NCBI GenBank assembly: GCA_015680685.1
Contig: MNCI01036180.1
Span: 62,001 to 126,000 of the forward strand
Length of the DNA: 64,000 nt
Reading direction: 5' to 3'
Source of the DNA: Gnetum montanum
Lineage: Eukaryota > Streptophyta > Gnetopsida > Gnetales > Gnetaceae
The position numbers and the translations under genes were made by a program. Under the pieces are notes generated by a model. It did not search any database. It was given only the letters and a program-made list of their open reading frames with translations, and was not told the origin of the DNA. Shown one piece after another: positions 1 to 12,500 of this stretch (positions within the stretch are counted from its first letter, which is position 1; every line of letters starts with the position of its first letter).

Positions 1-1051
1 TCATGAGGGTGCCTTTGAATAAGAACAAGGTCTAATCCTTTTCCTACCCCAAAGGAGAGGTTTATTAGAATTTATTATAAGGACAAAAGCCTAAAATGAC
101 AACCTCAAAACTATTAGGCTTTTTCTTTTAACTCTCTCTTCAATGATTTAATGTACTCTAAATTTTTCTAATATTATGATTCATTTTTTTAGGGTCTGAC
201 ATCTACTCTACCCTCATAAAGTTCTAATTAGATAGATACTGGGGTGTACCTATATTATAATTATTTCTAGGTTCAAATGAAAGATCCATGTAGTATATTG
301 TTTTCCAAATTAACATGCATTAGTAAAAAGTGTCAATTCCTTTTAAGAGTGGCATCATTTCATTTGATGTTTCTTTGATTTTCCATCTGCATCAATAATT
401 TATTCACCAAAATTTGATAATCATCTCCAGACCATATTTAATGTTGTTCAAATTTACATTGACTGTTAATTTCAACATTTTTGAGGCCCTTCACATATAA
501 CCTTTTGATAGTAAAACCAAGAAACTAGAACAAAACTAGAAAAAGACCCAAAGGATCTATTGGACAAAAAATTTATGATAAAGAGAATATTTTGAGGGGA
601 AGAAATTTTATTTGATGTCACTTCACATTGTAGAAGTTAGGTTGATAGGGCAACAAATAGTTATTTGCAATGATTAAAAATTTTGTGATGTTTAGCCAAT
701 TTAGCTAAAACTGGCCAAAATTTTCTTCTAGTAGTGGGCTCTACTACTTATTCAACTGAAAATTTATTTTTCTAACCTTTTCATTTATGTTTAATATCTT
801 AATATTAAATAATTTCTTCTTCAAAATTGATTGAGTAGTGTTTTTATTATGATTCTATTAGCTAGTTTTTCTCCTTTTTCTAAGTTGAGTTGATTGCAGA
901 TTTGGGATTTGCCCCCAAATGGTACTTTCTCAAGGCTTGAAATTCTATCACGGAGTTTCCTTTCTTGTTCAATGATGATTGCAAACATTATTTGTAGTTA
1001 AAGAAGCATCAATGAGTGTCAATAGGTATATGAAGTTTAGGTAATACTAGT
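1..1051. other. Left flank, no gene seen
   Basis: AT-rich DNA with no open frame of note and no recognisable domain on either strand. Its last five bases (1047-1051, CTAGT) are the left target-site duplication of the element that starts at 1052. Confidence 0.6.
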
Positions 1052-1916
1052 TGATGAAACACATTTATTGTTGGCTCTGATGTTGGGTACATGACATTAG
1101 AGTCATGACATTGTATACGCGATGTTGGGCCCTTGGTCTGACATCACATGTCCAATGTTAGGGTATATCCCCAAAGTCTATAAATACTATGCCTAGGCTC
1201 TCGTTTTGAGTCAGTTTTTAGTCATTCTTAGTCAGAGTAGCAAAGCTCTTGCAATTTATTTTTCTTAGAGTTAGAATATTTTCTTTGTGCCTGTAGAAGG
1301 AGTCTAATGTGTGTATGGTTCTTTGTTCAAGCATTGATGTTCCTGAGCATAGCAATGTCATGGGAATAAAATGAACTCTTTTGACAATCCTTGCAGCACT
1401 AAGAATAGCTTAATATTTCCTTTAATGCATTTTTCTTTCACGCTCTTTATTTTAATGCATTTGAATTAAGCAATTTATTTCCAGTAGTTAATGAATGCAA
1501 GCACAACCACTTCAAGCATTCATATAGTACTTGATAACCCAGCAATGCTTAATGTTTGGTAGCCTAGCAATGCTATATGTGTTCAGAATGTGTCCAGGAA
1601 AGTGGGGTGGTTACTTGTGTTAGGCTAGCTAGGCAATAGACATTAGTTTTCAGTCTACTCTACCCTTATTTTTATTGTAGGTGATTACATCCATAGAATA
1701 TAAAATGACAAAAATTCATATACCTCGATTATACTTAAACCATACCCTTGACCCTCACAAGTATAGTTGGGAAGATAATGAATGTTCTCAACATCATTTC
1801 ACTTCTTACAAAAACTAGTGTATGAGATAACTATAGGTCCACAAAATTCAACCAAATCATGTGTACCTCCTTAGTGATTCATATGTTTGGACGTAGGGGT
1901 ACCTCACCACTCATCA
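1052..1916 (+). repeat. E1 5' LTR
   Basis: 865 bp, TG...CA ends, paired with 13754-14647. A TATA box (TATAAATA, 1179-1186) follows a U3 stretch with repeated near-palindromes around TGTGTACACGATGTC-type motifs, as in the 3' copy. The two LTRs differ by many substitutions and small indels, so the insertion is not recent. Confidence 0.85.
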
Positions 1917-1917
1917 T

Positions 1918-1935
1918 TGGCATCACTGCTAGGGA
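1918..1935 (+). other. Primer-binding site, tRNA-Asp type, decayed
   Basis: TGGCATCACTGCTAGGGA lies one base past the LTR. It is a decayed version of TGGCGCCGTTGCCGGGGA, the complement of the plant tRNA-Asp 3' end that Athila-type elements use. The less decayed copies at 27804 and 39145 support this. Confidence 0.6.
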
Positions 1936-1959
1936 CCTTTTTGTTATTTTGTGCACTAT

Positions 1960-2440
1960 CTAGGACTTAGTGAAAAGTATTTACTCTAGAGGAGGTATGC
2001 GCTATTCACCAAAACACAGTAATCAATATTAGTGCATGGTAGAATGACGCTAAGAAACATGAGAAGTTAAAGGAACACTTTTGTGACCAAGTTGGCATGT
2101 ATAAGGAGATTAATGAAAAGGAAATCAAGATGGCCAAGGTCCACATCAGCTCCTTTGTAGAACAAAATTCTAAATGGTAGGCCATTTTGGACAATTATGC
2201 TATGGTCCAATAAGTGAAAATTAAAAATAAGAACTTGTAGATAGAAGATTTGAAGGAATACATGGTGTTGGCTAACCTCAGATATGCTAACCTTGCCATG
2301 TTAACCATAGGTCATCCTCAAAGCAAGTTGGAGTAGTAAGTGGTAACCACCTATGTGCTTTATGAAAAAGAGTTTGTAGATTAGAAAGATTCTTTGCAAA
2401 AGTTACAAGTGGCAAACTCCTCAAGTAGCTCCTAGAAGTG
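1960..2440 (+). pseudogene. Fragment of the third ORF (unknown, coiled-coil-like)
   Basis: Read with stops ignored, this stretch matches the C-terminal part of the third ORF of E2 (about 5230-4620, minus strand): a Lys/Glu-rich helical region with blocks such as HEKLKEHF and MVLANLRYANLAML. In E2 and E5 this ORF sits just before the 3' LTR. Here it sits just after the primer site, where gag should be, which is the clearest sign that the E1 interior is rearranged. Several TAG stops. Function unknown; Athila elements carry an env-like ORF at this genomic position, but no signal peptide or membrane segment is visible. Confidence 0.55.
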
Positions 2441-2449
2441 CCATGTTAA

Positions 2450-2820
2450 CTAGTGACGTATACTTGGTAATCCTAGAAGTAGCTCCATGAAGTCCAAGAT
2501 GTGTATGGATGATTAAGAGTGAATACCATTGCCTTAGGCTAATTCAGGCTTTGTTTTTATTATTCATTAGTTAATCAATTTATCTCTTTCTATCATGAAG
2601 AGTAGCATAGCATAGAATTAGAAATCACATCATATGCTTCACTTTGTACTAAACTATACATGACAAAGCTACCACTAGTCCAAGTGGGCAGGCAGCAAAC
2701 TATGATCAAGGCATAATGATCTAGATGCTACAACTAGTCCCATCCATGGAATTCAATCAGATTGCACATGAACACTTGTAATTTCTATGGTTAATCATAG
2801 GGGTATGTCACCACTCATCA
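2450..2820 (+). repeat. Partial LTR (R-U5 half) inside E1
   Basis: Matches the 3' half of the LTRs at 27009-27802, 38267-39143 and E2: shared blocks include ACTTGGTAATCCTAGAAGTA and CTAGTCCAAGTGGG, and the end CCACTCATCA. A decayed primer site (TGGTGTCATTG) follows at 2822. It shows that a second element end was recombined into E1. Confidence 0.75.
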
Positions 2821-2879
2821 TTGGTGTCATTGTCGCTCATCATCACTTGTGAGTATGTCACCAGCATGGATAAACTCAA

Positions 2880-3880
2880 GCAAGTTCATCACCAACTCTC
2901 TGAAGATACAAATGATGAAACCCACTAGGGAGAGTTAGAAATTCTTGACAAATTTAAGCAAGAGCCCCTTGAACTAAAAATGTTACTGGCCAGGATGAAA
3001 TATGTATTTTTGAAAAATAAGAAGCCAATTATAATCAATGCAAGACTTGCAACAAAATAGAAAGAGAGGTTGTTGAAGATAATTGAAAGATGGTTAGCAG
3101 TTGCTTGGTCATATCTTAAACTCACAAGGATTGATTCTAGGATATGCTAGCATCGCATTTACATTGACCCGACCATGAAGCCAAAATGACAACCATAGAG
3201 GTAGTTGAATTCCAAATTGAAGCAAATTATCAAAGAGAAAATCAAGCAACTCCTCAAGGTAGGGTCCATTTATCTCATTACGGATAGTGAGTGGGTTGGC
3301 CTACTTAAAATTGTTTCAAAGAAAGGTGGCAAGTGGTGGGTCTACATCAATTTCAACTTGCTAAACATGCCAACATTCAAGGATCACTTTCCATTGCCAT
3401 TTGTTGACCAGGTGCTCAACACAATATCAGGGCATTGCTATGATAGCTTTCTAGATGGTTATAGTGGCTATAACCAAATTCAAATTGCACCAGAGGACCA
3501 ACCAAAGACAATGTTCATGAGTCCCTGGGGAACTTTTTCATATCGCAAGATGTCATTTAGTCTATGCAATGCACCTGCCACATTTCAACACCTAGTCTTG
3601 AGCATCTTTCAATAGCAAATTGGTAGTAGTGTGGAAGTCTTTATGAATTCCTTCTCTGCCTATGACGCTACATTTGAGCAAGCCCTAAACTACCTTGAGC
3701 AAGTGTTGAAATTGTGTGTTGAAACCAACTTATGGCTCAATTAGCAAAATATTCACCCCATGGTCCAGAAGGGCATTGTACTGGGGCACAAAATCTCACA
3801 AGCAGGAATTGAAGTGGACCCTGAAAAAATGGGTCATCCAAGGAATAGCTCACTATCCAAAAATGGTTAAAGATGTTCAG
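2880..3880 (+). pseudogene. Ty3/gypsy pol fragment: linker and reverse transcriptase (E1)
   Basis: The linker that precedes RT in Athila-type pol is at 2900-3200. From 3205 RT follows, with FPLPFVDQVLNTI, SFLDGYSGYNQIQIAPEDQ and CNAPATFQ, all conserved RT blocks. The catalytic F/YMDD box reads FMNS (about 3640-3655), so both aspartates of the box are lost. A stop at 3613-3615 and a frameshift near 3829 break the frame. The sequence ends inside the thumb region, in the block aligned with VKDIRSFLGH of E3, where the truncated LTR of E2 begins. RNase H and integrase of this copy are absent. Confidence 0.85.
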
Positions 3881-3883
3881 TCA

Positions 3884-4099
3884 TCACATTGTGGACATGC
3901 ACTAGGGAAAGAACTGAGATGAATTGAAAATTGGCAAAAAAGACTCTACTCTAACACTTACCGACCTCCCTTTTCCTGTGTGCCCAAACATGGTATTTAT
4001 AGACCTACATAGAAATCACGATATCATGTATTCAATATCGTTATCCAGGCTGCGATATCATGTACCCGATATCCGAGCCTAGTAAAACATGATTCATCA
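3884..4099 (-). repeat. E2 3' LTR, truncated
   Basis: Reads TGATGAATCATG from 4099 leftward, matching the first 216 bp of the E2 5' LTR, including the GATATC-type palindromes and the TATA box. It stops at a TCATCACA motif (about 3881-3888) that abuts the E1 RT sequence. Confidence 0.8.
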
Positions 4100-4479
4100 T
4101 AGCCCCATGACTGAATAATAACTCATCCTCGAGTTAAAAAATGAGAATGAGTTCAACTGATTACACAATAGATAGGTATGGGATTATTAACTAACTAGGA
4201 ATTACTCATGCCACAATGTGGAATTAAAAAAAAAATTAGGACACAAACATAGACTTTACAAAAAACAAATTTTTTTGGAACTCATATGGTTCTTGGCAGT
4301 GGTGGCTCCTCCATGGGTCTCTTCCCCTTATCTTATGCTCCAAGTTTTGAAAATGGATGTCTCTAAAGAAGTTCCTAGAGCTTTTCTTCTTCAATCTAGG
4401 GATCCTGTGCCATCCATGCTAATGCTCTAATGTTTGATGGAGTCAGCACCTCCCATGGACATGGTAGTTGTAGAAACAT

Positions 4480-6997
4480 TTGATTGGCCTTGACATACCA
4501 AGTCACAAATAGTCTTCATTCCTCTTCATAGGCTCAAGCTTTGTCTTTGTATTCTTAGTAGTCGGTGAGCCATCGAGCCAAATCTACCGCAAAATCCTTT
4601 TATCTTTAGTAGCTGGTCTTGACCACCTCTAATTCATAATTTTCCCCTTTTAATTTTAGCAACGTCTTCTTGCATTTAGCAAATTTTGTTTCATACTTTG
4701 CATAGGTGGATGCTACTTGCTATTCTAGTTCTATTTTCAGGCATCCTACTATCAACATGGATAATTTGGCATACCGCAGGTTTGCCAACTCCATGTACTC
4801 CATGAGATCTTATATCTATAGGTCCCGGCTTTTTAGTTCAACTTGGTGGACATAGGCATAAGTATCCAATATGGCCTGCCAATCAATGTTCTGAGCATGA
4901 AGTGTGTTAATGTGGGCCTTGGCCATATGGATTTCTTTCTCAATCACTTACTTGTACATCCCCACCTGATCTCTAAAATGTTCTTTAAGTTTTTCATGTC
5001 GTTTGGCCTCATTCTACCATGCACTTCTTTCAATTGCCATCTTTTGATGGATTGTGCATACCTCCTCCATTAAGAGGGTTCTATTTTCTCTAGCCAAGCA
5101 ATTCATATCCTGGTTGACCTTTATTAATTGTTCTCACAGTTGCTAAAAATTTTTCTCAACAACATTCTTCTGTTTTTCTATTGTAATCAACTAGAGATTT
5201 TCAATGGAAAGATGTTTATTTTCTTCTTGTGAGGCCTTGAGTGCTTTGGCATGTGCATATGCTTGAGCTTATACCTTGGAAGCATTCCAATTGGCCCTCT
5301 CTTTTTCCTCCACCACTCTTTAATTCTCTTCCAGAAATTTATTCAGCTACTCTATCCAAAAGGACTCTAGCTAGTCTATGGGGATGAATTGAGATAGATC
5401 CTGCTGTGCAGCTTGTAGGGTGACGAGCTTTTCTTGTAGTCTTTTTAACTCCTCCTCTACATACTAGGCCCTGATCTCTACCATGACCAGCTTTCCTTTT
5501 GTGGAGATGAGGTCTAAATGAGTTGTTATGACATCTTAAGGGATGTCAAACAAAGACATCATCACTTGTCCTATTTGTAGCAACTAATCTAAAACATCCT
5601 CATGATCCATAGGAGTCATTGAGGGATCGGCCAAATTTTGAGCATCGCATGCTCCTATAAAATCTACTAATGGCACAACAAGGACATTAAATGATTTCTT
5701 GATGTGATCTATAACCACTTCTATTTCTCCTATTGCATCTTGGTGTTGCATGACCACTACCTTCAACAGTTTCTAATTACACCTAAAAAGATGCAACATT
5801 TCCAAATATTTGTTGTCACCAGTGTGATTCCCCTCCTCCTGTTTAGATAGACACCTTACCCTGTGTGCAATCAATTGAAACTATGAGTCATACAACATCA
5901 TCAATGACCATGAGGAGATTTGTTTCATCACGGCTTTCCAAACTGACCATTTTAGCAATGGCCTTAAGATGGCTCATCGATGGTCGATAGTCCTACAGTG
6001 GCAACGATGGATGGTCTTGCTGTCCTGTAGGTTATGTGTTGGGCCTCTCTTCCTGTTGTTGACTGGGCCTTGTGCTTGGAAGTTGACTAGGCCCTCCATT
6101 TTGAGGTGCAGTGGGCCCCATCATCTATTCTTGCTCTGGCTCCAGCATCTCACCAACATTTTTCCTTAGAGCTAATGGCTTCAATAATTTAGCAAATGAA
6201 GCATTTTGGGCCTTTCTAGGGATGTCATTAATGTACCCTATAATTCCAGCATGTTAGCTTATCTTCCTAATGAGATAAGAGAAGGGCAATGCAAATTTCC
6301 CCATCTTATGTTCTTCAAACCACCTCAAAATTTCTATAAGATATAGATGGGGTAGGTTGGCATTAACCTTGCCCATCAAGATGATACTTCCTCTAGCCGC
6401 ATATGTGGAAATTCTATTTAAACCTTTTGTTGGGAAAGTGTGATATGTGCCGATTTTGAAGTAGATTGTCTTTTCAAGTGTAAGCTCTCCATATGCTTTA
6501 TTTTCCTTGTTGTATGCCCTTTTTACCTCTAAAATTGCTTTGGTAGATAAATCAATAGAAATACCACCAATATCAATGGTGGTGCCTTCTTCTTCATTGT
6601 GCCAAAATTGGTATGTCTCCTCTAGGTACCAATAACCACTTTTAGAGAGAATAGGCCATAGTGGAGACCCTTAAAGTTGGTCCCTCACTACTTCAGGAGC
6701 AAACTCAATGAAAGGTCCAAAATTAAGTGCCACAATCATAGCTGCTAACGTGGACCTTGCATGAATTACTTGAATACATTCTAGAGACAACGTGAGATGT
6801 TGTCGTTATTTAGGTGCCCTACCGTCTCCACCTTTGGTATGTCCTGATTGCATAATAACAAGAGGTTATTGATGGATGTTGAATGATTGTGCCTCCTGCT
6901 CTGTATGTTCCTCAAGAGATGCATGGCCTCTGCCTCTCCTTGGTCATTTGGATGCACCTTGAGAGGGTCCTCCTTATTGTCCTCTTTTAGGGGCCAT
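4480..6997 (-). pseudogene. E2 third ORF, function unknown, degenerate
   Basis: Starts at ATG 6997 with MAPKRG and can be followed leftward through several stops and shifts to about 4480. The N-terminal half is globular (blocks such as YWYLEETYQFWHNEEEGTT). The C-terminal half is rich in Lys/Glu/Gln and looks coiled-coil. E5 keeps the start (42241) and the very end, and E1 keeps part of the coiled-coil end. Position between gag/pol and the 3' LTR is that of the env-like ORF of Athila elements or of the extra ORFs of other plant gypsy elements. No transmembrane helix is evident, so I do not call it env. Confidence 0.5.
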
Positions 6998-6999
6998 CT

Positions 7000-9500
7000 A
7001 CAATCACACGAGACCGACTATTAGTAAGGCTATTTACAAAATTTGATTTATACCTTATTTCTTACCTTTAATAAATTCATTTCTTGTCTAGTATGATTCA
7101 AAGTTAGAAAATTTTATGAAAATTTCAACTAAAAGTTTTGATATTGTGCCCAATTTTATTAGGTGACTCCAAAAAATAATTTTCATGGTATGGGTAAAGA
7201 GATAAAATTAATTTGACAAATGTTTTTAACATTTTTAAGGTCATTTACCCTTTATGATATCCTATGGGCAATGATGAATTCTGAAAAAACTATGCGCAAC
7301 TTGGAATGTACCCTTCCCCCACAACTAAGTTAAACACTCTGGGTTTCAAAAGGTTTGATTGGAATGAGAATTGGAGCATTAATGAGCAAGATATGGAAGT
7401 TGGAATGATAGGTGCTCAAAGCATCAAAATTCATGGAAGAAAATTTCAACTCCCCTTCCATGAATAATGAAAAATGACGTTGACATGCACAGTGGGGTCC
7501 CTATATATAGTTTTTATAAATGCGATATCGTATACCTGATAGTGTAGACCCGATATCACGTTGAACTTGATACTGGATACCCAATATTGTGTTTCATTGA
7601 AAATAGGGTACTTGGCAAAATTGATGAATTTTCAAATTTCCAAGGCCAAAAATGAAGGATTTAAGGTTAATTTGAAAGGTCTAGGATAACATTGAAGAGA
7701 CTGAAAGGCACCAGAAGTGTAATGAAGTCGAATTTTACAATGAAGTTTGTGAGTAAGGTGAGGAAAAAGGACATGTAGTAGTGCATAGGAATGTTGGAAT
7801 TGAAGATTATGATAAAGGGAAAAATAATTGTAGCAGTGCAATACTTGGAGGTTGTAAGATGATGTGGTGATGTGCAAAAAGTGCAAATTACAAAAGTTAT
7901 GCAAGTGGCTCTTCCCCAAAGCAAGTTCCTACCTATCATGCCCTTCCGTAACCATACCTAAAAATGTCTGTAGGCACTAAAAGGATTAAATTCAATCCAC
8001 GTGAGTTCCACAAAACACACACATGTAGATATCATCATGATGAGGTATGAATTCGATGCTACATAAGACACAAGTCAAAAATACATGAACAACGAGATGA
8101 GGTGAAACGTAGAAGGGATTGCAAAGATTGGGACATGAGGTGTCTGACCCTGGGCACAATGAATCTTGAGTGTAGGTCATGATTAATGTTTCATTAGCCC
8201 ATCCAAAATAAAGACCAAGTTCATTCCTCTGATCAGTGACATCGCATTGTTTCATCTAATGATGCATAACCATAAGAGCACCATGACAGGAAGGCGTACG
8301 ATCACTTGGCGTTTTATCCAGGGGAGGAGTGATTTGAAATTTCAGTGTAGCACATATTTTATTTTTCTTGATCTTTTCTTTGTGTTTTTCTCTTTTCTTT
8401 TTCTAGCTACTTTGGCACTTTGTTCTTTCCAATAGTGAATTGAAAAAGTTGCCAACCTTCAAGCATTGATGCATGACTTTCCAGTGGGACCCCTAGAATA
8501 GCATTGAGTTTCTTTATTAAGTACCTTTAGTACACTTACTTACATTTTTCATTAGATCTATAAGGATCTTAGTACAACCAGGCTTCATGATAGCACCTAC
8601 AAATGTCACCAAAGAGAATCCACAAGTCCCTTGATGTCACACCCTAGTCATTCCCTCTTAGTCCATCATTCTTTACTCAAGGTATAATGAGCAAAAGGTA
8701 TATCATAGTACCCATAGTAGAACCACTTATTAATAGATTGGGTGGGTGGATGTTGTGGGCTCACTATCCAAATAAGTAATCACCTGAGACTTGATAGCAT
8801 AGAACAACACCTCGACCAACAAGTCACATGAGTGTTTTATTCATAGATGAGATTACCCATAAAAAGATAAAACAACAAATCAAAAGATAAAACATCAAAT
8901 TGAAAGAGGACAAATTAGAAATCAAAAAATTAGAAAACAACAAATTAGAAAACAACAAATTAAAAATGAAGAACTGAAGAATAAAAAATTGTAAAATCAA
9001 AGAAAAGGAAAAACATTTACTAATTCTGCTTATTAGAATGGGGGGTATCCCCCATGACTAAACCTTTGATCATGGTGAGAATTAATAAATGGAAATTTTG
9101 GATCCATGCATCTTGGAAATATTGGGGTCTGGTCATATCCAAACCACTAGGTGTCTTTTAGTGTGGTGGTAGGAATGTATCCAAATTGGGGTCCGCACAC
9201 CTGATTAAAATAGGCATAGTGGGACAAATTATAAGATGTAGTTGTGTGATAAGAAGTTCACCCATTACAGCACCTATGACTATGAGTTGGTATGCAAGGA
9301 TCAATATGTCTCCTTACATGGTTATATTCATTGGGTCACATGGTCGTCAGAGTGGTGATTAATGGCTCTAATAGGGTAATAGGAGGTGTTGAGTTCAAAG
9401 GATAAGGTGCATCGTAGTGCTAGACTTGTGCTAAGTTGGAAGATGTAGTGGTTTCAAAACCAAGCTATCTCTTTCTATGGTCATGCCTAAAGAAAGGATG
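7000..9500. other. E2 non-coding spacer between gag and third ORF
   Basis: No sustained frame on either strand. Segments around 7900-8300 and 8760-9060 recur, in the opposite orientation, in E5 at about 41600-42100 and 40980-41160. The spacer is therefore a conserved part of this pol-less family and not random insert. It replaces the position where pol would be. Confidence 0.6.
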
Positions 9501-9525
9501 CTTTCGACACTGTGGAGGGTTCCCA

Positions 9526-11070
9526 CTACTGTTTGATAGTAGCAACACAAGTAACGTTCATGGGTTGATGTTTTGGTTCAAACCCTTTTGGCACAACTGG
9601 TGGTGATGTAGAAGGAGGTGAAGGATGAGAACATTGAGGGCAACAAGTGGAAGGCACATGAGATGGTGATCTTGTTGGAGAGGTCATGGATGAATAGTAC
9701 TCAGGAGAATGATAATGATGAGGTGGAGTAGAGGATGTAGACATAGTTGGAAAAATAAGATGCTAAACATAATAAATGCTTGGGTTTAGAGGGTATGAAG
9801 GGTGTGACCAATCTGATGGTGGCCTCCCCCACAACTGGGGTTTTTTCCATTGTAGTTGAATCTGGTATTTTTGTATGAAATCTAGATGTAACATTCCTCC
9901 CCAATGCTCATGTAAATGTGACAAGATTGGGCATTGGCCTTTGGGGTGATCATACCGACAAACATTACATTGATATGTGTGATTGGTAGTTGAGCTTCTA
10001 TTCTTATTGTCTTCAACCCTTCGTTATGATTATTGCATGGTGTCCTATACTCTTTCTTGATTTGGCATAGTTCCACCTCTAATAATGTTGGCATATTCTC
10101 TGCATTTTTCATGCACCCATTCCATCATCTTATTTATCTTTACCTCAATTTCATCTAGTGATTTTAGTATTGGTAAAGATGATTCCACCTCCTTGAAGTG
10201 AGTTGATTTCTCCTCTTCATGATCATGGACCTTTACTATTTTGAGATTCTAGTCTTGTTGAGATTTTTCAACATTATCCCATTTAGCTATTTCTCCTTCT
10301 TCTTTTTCTACCTGCTTGATAAGCTCTTGGAATTGGTGGATTCGTAGCTCGTATATTTAACCTAGGCCATACATCCCTAAGATCTCCCTTGTTTCATTAC
10401 GGAGCCCATCCATGATGTGATACATTAGCCTTTCTTTAGAGAACCCATGGCATGGGCATTGGTTTAGCAAATAGTAATATATTTCTAAGGCCATGTCCAA
10501 GGGTTCATGTTGCCCCTATTTCCACTCTTGGACTTTTCTCATAACTGTTGATACTCTTGCATAGGTTTGATATCTTTCATTGAAGAGTTCTACCATTATC
10601 GACCAATGTCAAATTAATTTTCATTTCAAGGACATGTACCATACTTTTTCTTGGCCAATGAGTGTCATAGGAAAGAGCTTAATTTTTTTCCACCCATTAT
10701 CAATATTATTCCATACATAGACATCATGAAAGGCTTGTAAATGATGTTGCGGATCTAAATCATAGCCTCCTAAAAACTTGGAAAATTTTTTAAAATCAAG
10801 CCTTGGTAGAAAAATTTCCTTGTGATGCCTGTGGCATATTCGAAAAGCCTCTTATATATGCATTAGGCTCTTAGTGGCCAGCAAGGATTCATCGTCACTA
10901 GGTAGGTTACAAATTTGTGAGTTGGGATGATGTTGTCTTTGTTTATGTACATAGGAGACCCCTACATAAGATTGAGTACTCCAAACTTCATCTTCATCAT
11001 AAATTTTGTTGGTTCTCCAATGAATTACCTCACTAGTTGTTGCGTTATCATAGTCTTGTGAGAGAGACAT
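9526..11070 (-). pseudogene. E2 gag (capsid/nucleocapsid), degenerate
   Basis: Starts at ATG 11070 with MSLSQDYDNATTSEVIHWRT, nearly the same start as in E5 (39283) and E3 (27944). A capsid-like part follows, with NGWKKIKLFP and a CPCHGFSKERLMYHIMDGL block typical of Athila-type gag. A zinc knuckle CX2CX3HX4C (CNVCRYDHPKGQC) lies near 9965-9925. A Pro/Ser/His-rich tail ends at about 9526. Stops at 10852 and further downstream break it. It would package element RNA; with no pol of its own, that RNA could only be copied by enzymes from a related element. Confidence 0.8.
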
Positions 11071-11184
11071 TGTTGTGAATCATGTTTGAATTAATTGAAA
11101 TTAATTTCTTTTCTAAAAGATATATCGTTAATACTTTGTTGCAGCGATCTTGTATGATATAACTAATCTAAATAACTAGCACGA

Positions 11185-11202
11185 TCCCCATCAATGGCAT
11201 CA
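11185..11202 (-). other. E2 primer-binding site, decayed tRNA-Asp type
   Basis: Minus-strand TGATGCCATTGATGGGGA, one base inside the 5' LTR, at the same place and with the same pattern as the better preserved sites at 27804 and 39145. Confidence 0.6.
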
Positions 11203-11203
11203 A

Positions 11204-12050
11204 TGATGAGTGACTAGATACCCCTACACTCAACCATACAAATACGAGCATTCATGCATGATCCGATTGAACTCCACAGATAGACTATTTATGGTATCTA
11301 AGTAGTTACATGTTGATCACAGTTCATTGTCTTCCCACCTAGACTAGTATTTACTTGGTCATGTATGGTTTAGTCTAGAGTGAGGTGTATGATGTGATCC
11401 TAAACTAGTGCTACTCCTAGAGACAATGGGAAATAATCTTGCCTTCAGCTAATAGGTGATGAGAAGAAAAATATAAATTAGCCTAAGTACAATGATCATC
11501 TGTCCCTTAATCATCTGTGTGCATCTTGGACCTCGTGTACTACTTCTAGGATTACCAAGCACATATTACTTGAGCACTCCTAGATATGCTAGTAGGTTAC
11601 CAAGTAGTTACACTTAAATGTTTGTGATTAAGTCGTACTCATTCCACATTTAACAACAGGAATAGTAAATGATGTCAAATGATAATAAATAACAATAATA
11701 ATTAAACAATTAAATACTAAGTGAATGCCTCAATGATGAAGTAATCTTGATCTTTATTGTCGATCATGTGCATGTCCAAGTACGTCACACTCGAATAAAG
11801 GTTATGTACAATTATAATCATCACACTATAGGCATGCACTAGGGAAAGAACTGAAATGAATTGAAAATTAGCAAAAAATACTCTACTCTAACATTTACTG
11901 ACCTCTCTTTTCTTGTGCACCTGAACATGGTATTTATAGGCCTACACAAGAATCATGATATCGTGTATTTTTTATAGTTATCCAGGCTACGATATTGCAT
12001 ACCCAATATCAAGGATCCGATATCGGGACCTAGCAAAACATGATTCATCA
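11204..12050 (-). repeat. E2 5' LTR
   Basis: 847 bp, begins TGATGAATCATG (at 12050) and ends TCATCA (at 11204) on the minus strand. U3 has repeated CGATATCG-type palindromes (about 11960-12030) just before a TATA box (TATAAATA, 11938-11931). Closely related to the LTR at 27009-27802. Confidence 0.85.
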
Positions 12051-12239
12051 CTTATTAATAAAAATTTAATAAATTTATGACTTTGGTGGTTTCTAGAATT
12101 AGAAAGGATTCAAAGGTTTGAATAGGGTGTGGCTTCAAGGGAATTTGGTATTCTTTCTGCTTTTCTATTTTCCTGGTTGCATGTGTGTTTTCATGAATTT
12201 ATTACCATTCTATGCCAATCAATAAAGAAAGTTGACTAA

Positions 12240-12428
12240 GTCCTTGCATGGTGTGGTTCTCATCAGAAAAAAAATGATAAGAATTCAAAGCACACCCCTT
12301 GAACAAAATAAATGCATACGTCCTCACATGGTGTAGTTCTCATCAAGAAAAAAAAAGAGATGAGGATTCAAAGCACACCCCTTAGACAAAATAAATGTAT
12401 GTGTCTTTGCATGGTGTGGTTACCATTT

Positions 12429-12462
<34 letters not shown>

Positions 12463-12500
12463 ATTAAAATTCAAAGAACACCACTTAGATAGAATAAATG
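12240..12500. repeat. Tandem repeat, three units of about 80 bp
   Basis: Units begin near 12240, 12320 and 12403, each with a GTCCTTGCATGGTGTGGTTC-like start, a purine run, and AATTCAAAGCACACCCCTT. The third contains the dinucleotide tract. Confidence 0.75.
12429..12462. repeat. Microsatellite (CA)n(TA)n
   Basis: About 12 CA repeats followed by TA repeats. Confidence 0.95.

Larger units (their letters stand above)
3884..12050 (-). mobile_element. E2: pol-less Athila-related element nested in E1
   Basis: Reading leftward: 5' LTR (12050-11204), primer site, gag with one zinc knuckle (11070-9526), about 2.5 kb without genes, a third ORF (6997 to about 4480), a purine stretch around CATGGGGCTA, and a 3' LTR cut after 216 bp (4099-3884). 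No protease, RT, RNase H or integrase is present, so it is a non-autonomous type. E5 (38267-43726) has the same layout. The left end lies inside the E1 RT gene. No target duplication could be matched, and the sequence right of 12050 is not the missing RT, so a deletion followed or accompanied the insertion. Confidence 0.75.

Noticed and set aside
5584-5766. 60-codon minus-strand frame as a separate gene
   Set aside because: It is a piece of the broken third ORF of E2.
4480-6997. Envelope protein in E2
   Set aside because: Position suits the env-like ORF of Athila elements, but no signal peptide or membrane helix is visible.
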